DNA from: Tubulanus polymorphus | Taxonomy: Eukaryota; Nemertea; Palaeonemertea; Tubulaniformes; Tubulanidae | Length of the DNA: 64,000 nt | Assembly (NCBI RefSeq): GCF_964204645.1 | Contig: NC_134027.1 | Coordinates: 25,904,485-25,968,484 of the forward strand | Reading direction: 5' to 3' | Shown: positions 57,458 to 64,000 of the stretch, in pieces | How positions within the stretch are numbered: the first letter of the stretch is position 1 | How the letters are laid out: each line of letters begins with the position of its first letter | Notes under the pieces: generated by a model | Database searches by the model: none | Told to the model about the DNA's origin: nothing | The model's input: the letters and a program-made list of their open reading frames with translations, nothing else | Translations under genes and position numbers: made by a program

Positions 57458-58887
57458 AAGTAATCAATGAATGAACCGCAACCGAAATTTCCAATTATGT
57501 ACTTCGATTTTAACCAGAAAAATCTGCATATTCGACCGCCGATCACACATCTATATTTGTACTTCGATTTCGAAATAAAACCCCTGTTTCGCCTCCCAGC
57601 AGGCGTGGTGGGTTTGTAAGCCACACCAAATCAAAACTAATCAAACGAAATCTAACAATCAAATGAATAACAGGGTCAATGCCTATTTTAAGAGAAGGGC
57701 CTTAGCACTGTTCAACGATACATAGTTGTTAGATTAAAGTTAGCGCACAATTGCTGAGCTATCTTGGGCGTCTATATATTCTAAAGTTAGTTTTCAGTTC
57801 GTAATCAATCTTTCCAATAATCGCCAAGTCTCTAACCTCGAACGAATTGACAGATACAAAATATACGATTGAATCTGAACTTAATTACAGCAAAAAGAAC
57901 AACGCATGAAACTTGCGTCACTCGCCGTGTATATTATAATATAAGAAAACGCGTCACTTCTCGCCGGAATATTTTCTTCGGCGAGAGGTTGATTAATTTA
58001 TACGATGTTCTATGGAAATTCATCAGTGTGTGATACAATTTAGGCAAAGATTTATGCCAATAATGCGTTCCCCCGGTGACACACGGGTCGTCCGAGCATC
58101 AAGCGAAAGCGTTTGACATATGAATAATTCCATAAAAACAATCGTCTATTGTTTCTGTTTTGCGCGCGTGAGGTGACGTCGGTTGATTGCGAGTTATAAT
58201 GAGATTACTCGAGGTTTTCGATCTGATTATCGGCACGGGTAAGGAAGGTGACGGCGGTGACGAAATTAAGTTATTACCTCGCGCCGGGAGATATCCGAGC
58301 TTTCGCGCAGTCGTAAGTAATTAAGATGGAAGGTGTAATGAAAAATTGTCGTCGGCCGAGTTTATGAAAATTTCCCGGGTCATAAGCATCGAAATGAGCA
58401 ATAAACAATGACCGCCGAGACACTGGAAATGATACGATCGATCGCCACGGGACGACTTCGTGATTGCACAAACCCCGGACCAAGTCCAGGCTTAGATTTC
58501 AGAACTACCTAAGACTGGTGTAACCCCAGTTTGTGTATGGTACTGTGTATATGATATACTAGCTTCAATATATTCACTATAATACTTGATTAACCACTGA
58601 ACTTTACCAATATAGATATATCTGTTACTAACGACAGTTCCAACCACAGTAATTTAGTAAACATACCTAGCATTTTTATACGTCTGGCTTTGTAAAAGAT
58701 GCAAATTCTGATTGGATGACGAGTGCCAAATTCGCAGGTCTAAGCTACTTCTGTCTTAACAGGGCAACCTAAATAGGAAGACAAGACCCCGGAGACCACC
58801 CCCTAAATCCACATCTGCTGCTTCTACTACAACTTCCTTGTTTTGCTGGTTTGACTAGGTCGGGATTTCCCCATCGTAGAGTTTAGT
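57458..58887. other. Intergenic, partly CpG-retaining
   Basis: Bases 58040-58460 are low-repeat and CpG-retaining. 58490-58530 and 58785-58830 hold fragments related to R1 and to the repeat at 16850. No gene. Confidence 0.4.
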
Positions 58888-59033
58888 CCAGGGGCCAGTT
58901 GCACAGTCGTGACTTAAGTCCAAAAGTGGTGTTAAATCTTAAGACCGGTCTTAAGTTGTTAGATTGGCTATAGAACTAAGTTGGTCTTAGACCGGTCTTA
59001 AGTCTAAGTCATGACTATGCAACTGGCCCCAGG
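58888..59033 (+). mobile_element. R1 TIR element, reference copy
   Basis: 146 bp bounded by CCAGGGGCCAGTTGCACAGT..CGTGACTTA and, read from the other end, CCTGGGGCCAGTTGCATAGT..CATGACTTA: TIRs of about 29 bp with 4 differences. The centre is one 47-bp-type core (TTGTTAGATTGGCTATAGAA). No ORF; a MITE by structure. Confidence 0.85.
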
Positions 59034-59658
59034 AGCTAATTGAGCTGAGGTAAAAGCTTGGCGCTCGTCACAAATAAATTCGAAAACGAAAACAAATACA
59101 AAAACTCAAAATACTAATATCAACTACAAAAATACTATTTTATTCTCTAATGAAAACTAAAGTCAAAACAAAATACAGTGAGGATAATGAAATAACACCT
59201 TTACAAACCTATTATTGAAGACATTTTTAGTCTTTGTGGAAGACATTTAACTAATTTCATTAATTATTGAAAAAATAAAGAGAAAGTTCTTCAATGTCTG
59301 AAAGTTCTTCAACTCTGATGCACCATTACTTATATCTGAATTCATAGCTATTTATTAACCTTTATCAACCTTTATCAACCCGTGTGTATTTCATAAGCCA
59401 TATCATTAACTACACAACGCCACCTATTGGGCGTTCGCGTCAACTGTCCCGCGATCGCCGTTTAAGAACGTCGGCCTCGCATAATCGTACGTAATGTTCC
59501 GGTTTAAATCGCGATAGAAAAGCGTCCATTTTCCCTGCTACACGAGAACTACTGTTAAAACCTGTAAAAATATGAAATTAAAAAAAAAACAACCTCATTA
59601 AACTTGCGTAAATAAACCTGAAACTAACTAGGCCCCTCCTCCTATAGTTAGAAGCACA
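59034..59658. other. Intergenic, no feature seen
   Basis: A-rich; a small CTTTATCAAC tandem at 59360. No gene. Confidence 0.5.
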
Positions 59659-59910
59659 AAGGACCCATTTCAACAGTTGTGAGTTAAACTAATTGAAAAT
59701 GAACTAATTTCAATTCAGAGTTAACTCTAACTCACAACTGTGGAACTGGATCCTGACTGCGATCAGAGTCAACTAAATCCACAGCTGTGGAACTTGATCC
59801 TGAGTTTTGAATTAACTCTAACCAAAAATTCATGAAGACTAGTCTTTATGAATTTTTGCTCTAACTCACAGCTGTGGAACTGGATCCTGAGTTCAGATGG
59901 AACTGGATCC
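59659..59910. mobile_element. R2 TIR element plus extended tandem ends
   Basis: A complete R2 at 59659-59754 (AAGGACCCATTTCAACAGTT; the reverse complement of the right end is AGGATCCAGTTCCACAGTTG) is followed by two further right-end units (CAGCTGTGGAACTTGATCCT, CAGCTGTGGAACTGGATCCT). A 34-bp near-perfect palindrome (59824-59857) lies between them. Confidence 0.75.
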
Positions 59911-60769
59911 TGAGGTGTTAGTTTCAACCTGTAATAGTAGTAGTTAGAAGCATTCTGGATGTTGTCCGTCATGAGTTCGGATTTGACTCTATTTCTCAAG
60001 CATCGGAGATTACATACTTTTATTCAAACGAATTCGATATTTTGTACTCAGATTTCAGATTTCGAAATCTAACCCCTTGTTTCGCTCCCGGCAGGTGTGT
60101 TGAATTCATAAGAAAACACACTAAATGAATAAGAGATTAAAGCATTGGAAATGAACTGATTTTACTCTGAGGGTAAAATCTAACGCAAAAATGTACTCGC
60201 AGATCCTGAACTTCAGGAGCTTGCAAGAGATTTGTCAGCAGAAACGAGAAATTTATTCAATCATCGAATCTAAAATTCTGAATTTCACAAAAATAACTTT
60301 TGTGTCCATAAATGAGCGAACCGCTTCAACGACAGCGATGTCTGGACCTTCGATGACATTTCGTCGTCGAGCTGAAACCAGTGTCCGCACACATGAAATT
60401 CAAATGGAGTAGTATTTCCGATAATAGGCGTAATATCGACAGCAAGGAAGAGGACTGGTTGATTTGATAAGCTTCATCAAGATTCAGATGGCCTAAGGCA
60501 ATTACCATGGCAACGAAGATCGCAAAAAATCAAACGGTCTGGACAAATAATATTTCATACATTGAGAAATTTCCACTTTGGCAGCAAATCTTTGATATAC
60601 GACGCGGAGAACGTGAGTAAACTTTCTAATGAACTGCGAATACTGATGGACATGTACGACGTATCATAAATGTGTGCCGTGCATTTCTGATCATGTTCCC
60701 CCCTCCTGAATTCCCTCATAGGAATTCACATCTGAATTAGTCAGTTTTAGTAGAAATTAAATGCAGTTA
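59911..60769. other. Intergenic, no feature seen
   Basis: The short open frames near 60191-60412 are unconvincing. Confidence 0.45.
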
Positions 60770-61120
60770 TCTTTGGGTTAAACAGTTATCTCTGATTTGA
60801 ATGGTTATCTCTGAGTTCAGTTATCTCTGAGTTGAATGGTTATCTCTGAGTTAGACAGTTATCTTTGAGTTGAATGGTTATCTCTGAGTTCAGTTATCTC
60901 TGAGTTGAATGGTTATCTCTGAGTTAGACAGTTATCTTTGAGTTGAATGGTTATCTCTGAGTTGAATGGTTATCTCTGAGTTAGACAGTTATCTTTGAGT
61001 TGAATGGTTATCTCTGAGTTGAATGGTTATCTCTGAGTTAGACATTTATCTCTGAGTTAAACGGTTTTCTCTGAGTTAAACGGTTATTTCTGAGTTAAAC
61101 AGTAATCTCTGAGTTAAATG
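60770..61120. repeat. 19-bp minisatellite with 73-bp higher-order unit
   Basis: Units GAGTTGAATGGTTATCTCT and GAGTTAGACAGTTATCTTT alternate. A 16-bp variant GAGTTCAGTTATCTCT marks a 73-bp higher-order period (60813, 60886; the next block at 60959 carries the 19-bp form). The right side degrades into GAGTTAAACGG units. Confidence 0.9.
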
Positions 61121-61580
61121 GTGAACGGATCTGATATGAGCTCAGTCTAACTGTACGCACAAGGCCCCACAATCCAGGTCTTGGTCTTTTATCTAGTTTG
61201 ACTACTAGATAGTCCAATGAACCACAGAAGATGTAAATGGCTGCATAACGCGATCTAGACTTGAGGTGATGGCCATATCTGATTATCTTTTGCAAGGTTA
61301 GAACTCAAAGATCGACATGTCCTGTACGTCGAATCAATAAAGCGTTTGTACTGAATATTGTTTGATATGTTAAGTGCCGATTCTCATTTTTCCGCCGTGA
61401 CAATCTATACTCGATGTTTTCCATAAAGATGTCCAATAAATTCGCATCACTTCAAAAATGTTCTATTATTTCTGCTTTATTTCGATTTCCACAAATCAAG
61501 TTTATACTCTTCCACGTTTTAGTCCCAGTTCCACAGCCGCATCTAGGGATAAGCCGAGTTTACAATAGTTTTTTTGACCT
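61121..61580. other. Intergenic, no feature seen
   Basis: No gene or family copy recognised. Confidence 0.5.
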
Positions 61581-61798
61581 GGGCCAAATTTGGCCCGACC
61601 AAAGATGATAGACGAAACATCTAACAAATTTTATTAGCACAGATCAAATTATTCCAACAGGTTATGGAAATGACTCACCTCACTTGCCACAGCATCATTT
61701 TGATAACATTTTAGTAACGAGTGAGTGATTTACGCGTGAACGCGCTTATTAATTAAGCGCGGGCCAAATTTGACTCAGATCGGATCCGGGCCAGTAGT
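61581..61798. mobile_element. Possible TIR element with GGGCCAAATTTGGCCC end
   Basis: A perfect 16-bp palindrome GGGCCAAATTTGGCCC at 61581-61596; a related GCGGGCCAAATTTGACTC at 61759 in inverse sense closes the segment. About 218 bp, no ORF. Single copy here, so the boundary is uncertain. Confidence 0.4.
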
Positions 61799-62024
61799 GT
61801 AATTGCCTGCCATATTTTGCCCATATTCTAAGCGATTCTCTTACTACAATTGACCATCCTCAAGTTCTCCACACAGTCTCCACGTTGTTGTAGAGGGGGA
61901 AACTTAATCTAAGTAATGTCGTTGATTACCTATTGCTACGGTGATAATCTTTACGAATAATAATGTCGCAAACCGAGTGATTATCGCTCCCTGATCTCTC
62001 ATTGTTTGATGCTTGATCGCTTTC
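61799..62024. other. Intergenic, no feature seen
   Basis: Unremarkable. Confidence 0.5.
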
Positions 62025-62395
62025 ATAGATAAACACGACCTACTCATACCTCATTAACATCATTAACATGTCTTATATATAACACCCCACTAGAACGACC
62101 CGGTTCAAAGATAAACACGACCTACTCATACCTCATTAACACGTCTTATATATAACACCCCACTAGAACCCACCCGGTTCATAGATAAACATGACCTACT
62201 CATACCTCATTAACATGTCTTATATATAACACCCAACTAAAACAACCCGGTTCATACCTACTCATACCTCATAAACATGTCTTATATATAACACCCCACT
62301 AGAATGACCCGGTTCAAAGATAAACACGACCTACTGATACCTCATTAACATCATAAACATGTCTTATATATAACACCCCACTAGAACGATGAGGT
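62025..62395. repeat. Tandem array, 5 units of 62-82 bp
   Basis: CCTACTCATACC-type anchors lie at 62039, 62121, 62195, 62257 and 62330. Each unit has CTTATATATAACACCCCACT and CCGGTTCA. Length differences come from loss or gain of ATTAACAT and GATAAACACGAC blocks. Confidence 0.9.
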
Positions 62396-63494
62396 CCCCA
62401 TCAAACGCATTACCCCCTACACATCACATATTTCATCTCGCAGTCCAGGTCCTAAGCCGCCTGCTTGCTGGTGTTAGGGCTTGACAGAAGGTACTGATTG
62501 GTGCGGGACACAGCGAGGATTAGCTATTCTCCACAGAGACTCACTCTTCATCAGTTAAGTCCCAATCGCAGATAATTATACCTGTCTTATTGCAGTAACT
62601 ATTAATACCACATTCCTGCACTGTAATGGGACCATGTCCCAGCACGACCCCATTTATATCCTTCAATTGTCAACCAACTTGCCTTCTGACTTTTGTCCCT
62701 GTCTCTGCAGTATGCTGGGACCCTATTCTTTCATATCTTACAACAACCCACAATACTGATAGATAGATATACACAGATAAATCTATTAATTATTCTAAGA
62801 CAATGCGATATCGACTCAGTTACTCTAAGCAGCAGCAGCGGTGACTGTGGTGGGCCTGCAGTAACTATTAACACTGCTTACATAATAAGTCACAATCAAT
62901 GAAGATTAACAACCACCGATCAATGTCTCAATGTCTTAATTGTAATCAAGAAGTTCATCGGTGATTCTCTGATTCTCTCGTGTTTGATGTCAGATTGACG
63001 AGGGTTTCCAGCTAATTATCGCGTTTACCCTCCGAGGCGACTACGATCTTAATGAGTAACGTCGTCAGTCGACTCCGCAGATGACTCCCGAGTAATCACA
63101 TCAACGCTACAGTTCTCTAATTGTGTAACAGTTGCGTTAATTGTTGTCAGTATCACCGCGACGACGACGACAATGATATCGACGACGACGTCTGCGACAA
63201 ACATCGTCTCTCGCGAAAATCAGTTCTTTGATGTTTTTAAACTTCGTTTCGGTTAATTATCGGCCTAATTGAAATCGACTTTTCCAATTCGAAAACGACG
63301 AATCGCGTCGACGAATCGACGATTCTGTCGGTTAACGGCAGTTCGCGTAACTATTAACGCTATTTACGACTGTGAATTCGTCATTAAAGTGATTTTTTTC
63401 ATCGCTCATCACTTTGATCTGTTTTACTGCGTATTGTCGCATCTCAAGAGAATCTACGAATAACATGGTTTAAATACAGTTGAATTCGCATTCA
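62396..63494. other. Intergenic, CpG-retaining towards the right
   Basis: TGCAGTAACTATTAA occurs twice (62592, 62857). Bases 63000-63380 are CpG-rich with many TCGACGA-type motifs and no repeat-family copy. No exon with splice support. Confidence 0.4.
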
Positions 63495-64000
63495 GTCGTC
63501 ATTATTTTTTAGTTCCAATTTGTGCATTTCAATTCCATGAATTCAGGGTGGCCACTTTTATTTGACATGCGTTTTCCCCCCGACTATTCCCTGCTGACAG
63601 GCGCGTTGTTTTCCCTGACTTGATCTGCTAAGAATCCAATCAACTTATTCAGTCAAATACGTAAAACATAGACAGAAACTGATTGATTTTATGCGCGATC
63701 TAGCAATCTCAGCAAATTTCCCTGATTTTTAGTTTTTTTTCCACCGAATTCCCTGATTTTTTCAAGAAAACGTAATTTCCTGACTTTGTAAAAGAAAAGC
63801 AAATTCCCTCGACTTATCCCTGATTTCCAGGTACGTGACCAAACTGTCATTGTTAGTGCTCATTTGGATAAGTCGTCACATTACCGAAGTCATTTCTATT
63901 TTATGTCTCAATTTGTGTATTTCCATTTCAATTTACTAATTGTAAGTCGTCACATTACTGAAGTCATCTCTGTTTTCAAGTCCCAATTTGTGTATTTACT
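63495..64000. repeat. TCCCTGA-rich repeat and flanking tandem duplication
   Basis: Bases 63548-63835 begin GGGTGGCCACTTTTATTTG and contain many TTCCCTGA/CCTGACTT motifs, a style common in eroded animal DNA transposons. A module GTCGTCACATTACCGAAGTC..CAATTTGTGTATTT occurs at 63871 and again at about 63946 (75-bp period), with a weaker relative at 63498. It runs off the window edge. Confidence 0.55.

Overview
The window is nuclear DNA from a marine-type invertebrate animal. It is AT-rich, has long gene-free stretches, and carries many short inverted-repeat (MITE-like) elements, minisatellites and mono- or dinucleotide runs. The only well-supported gene is an intronless-ORF peptide-type GPCR of the FMRFamide-receptor-like kind. 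Such receptors are greatly expanded in lophotrochozoans (molluscs, annelids, brachiopods), so I lean towards that group, but the sequence does not prove it. Nothing suggests a bacterium, plasmid or virus.

Layout. Bases 1-4.3 kb are gene-poor, with two weak coding-like stretches. A possible non-coding 5' exon lies at 4281-4338 and the receptor CDS at 5249-6391. A candidate 3' UTR runs to a poly(A) signal at 7066 and holds a tRNA-T-arm-like fold-back at 6490-6596. From about 7 kb to the right edge the DNA is essentially non-coding. It is a patchwork of repeat debris separated by low-repeat stretches that keep CpG and TAATTA-type motifs and may be regulatory or simply unique intergenic DNA. Isolated short open frames (1014, 18225, 27374 minus, 29200, 30659, 45429) are recorded as candidates only.

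Repeats. I recognise nine dispersed families from copies inside the window, labelled R1-R9. R1 is a 146-bp TIR element with a 47-bp core; in one copy the core is amplified to 13 units. R2 has termini resembling those of R1. R3 is a GC-ended fold-back. R4 is a fold-back with TCGAAACG/CGTTTCGA arms. R5 is a GGGAAAC fold-back. R6 is a TIR element starting TGATACCTTGTTTCTCC, with two copies head-to-head at 48.4-48.8 kb. R7 is a fold-back with ATCTATCAAAAATT arms. R8 is a dimeric element with a TGATGACGTAGTGCAC core. R9 carries CCACCAGGTGTCGCTAGTG. None has a visible transposase, so all look non-autonomous.

There is no operon-like organisation. The most noteworthy structure is not a gene: TIR elements R1 and R2 share ends, and in R1 the internal segment has expanded into minisatellite arrays while the element ends are kept.
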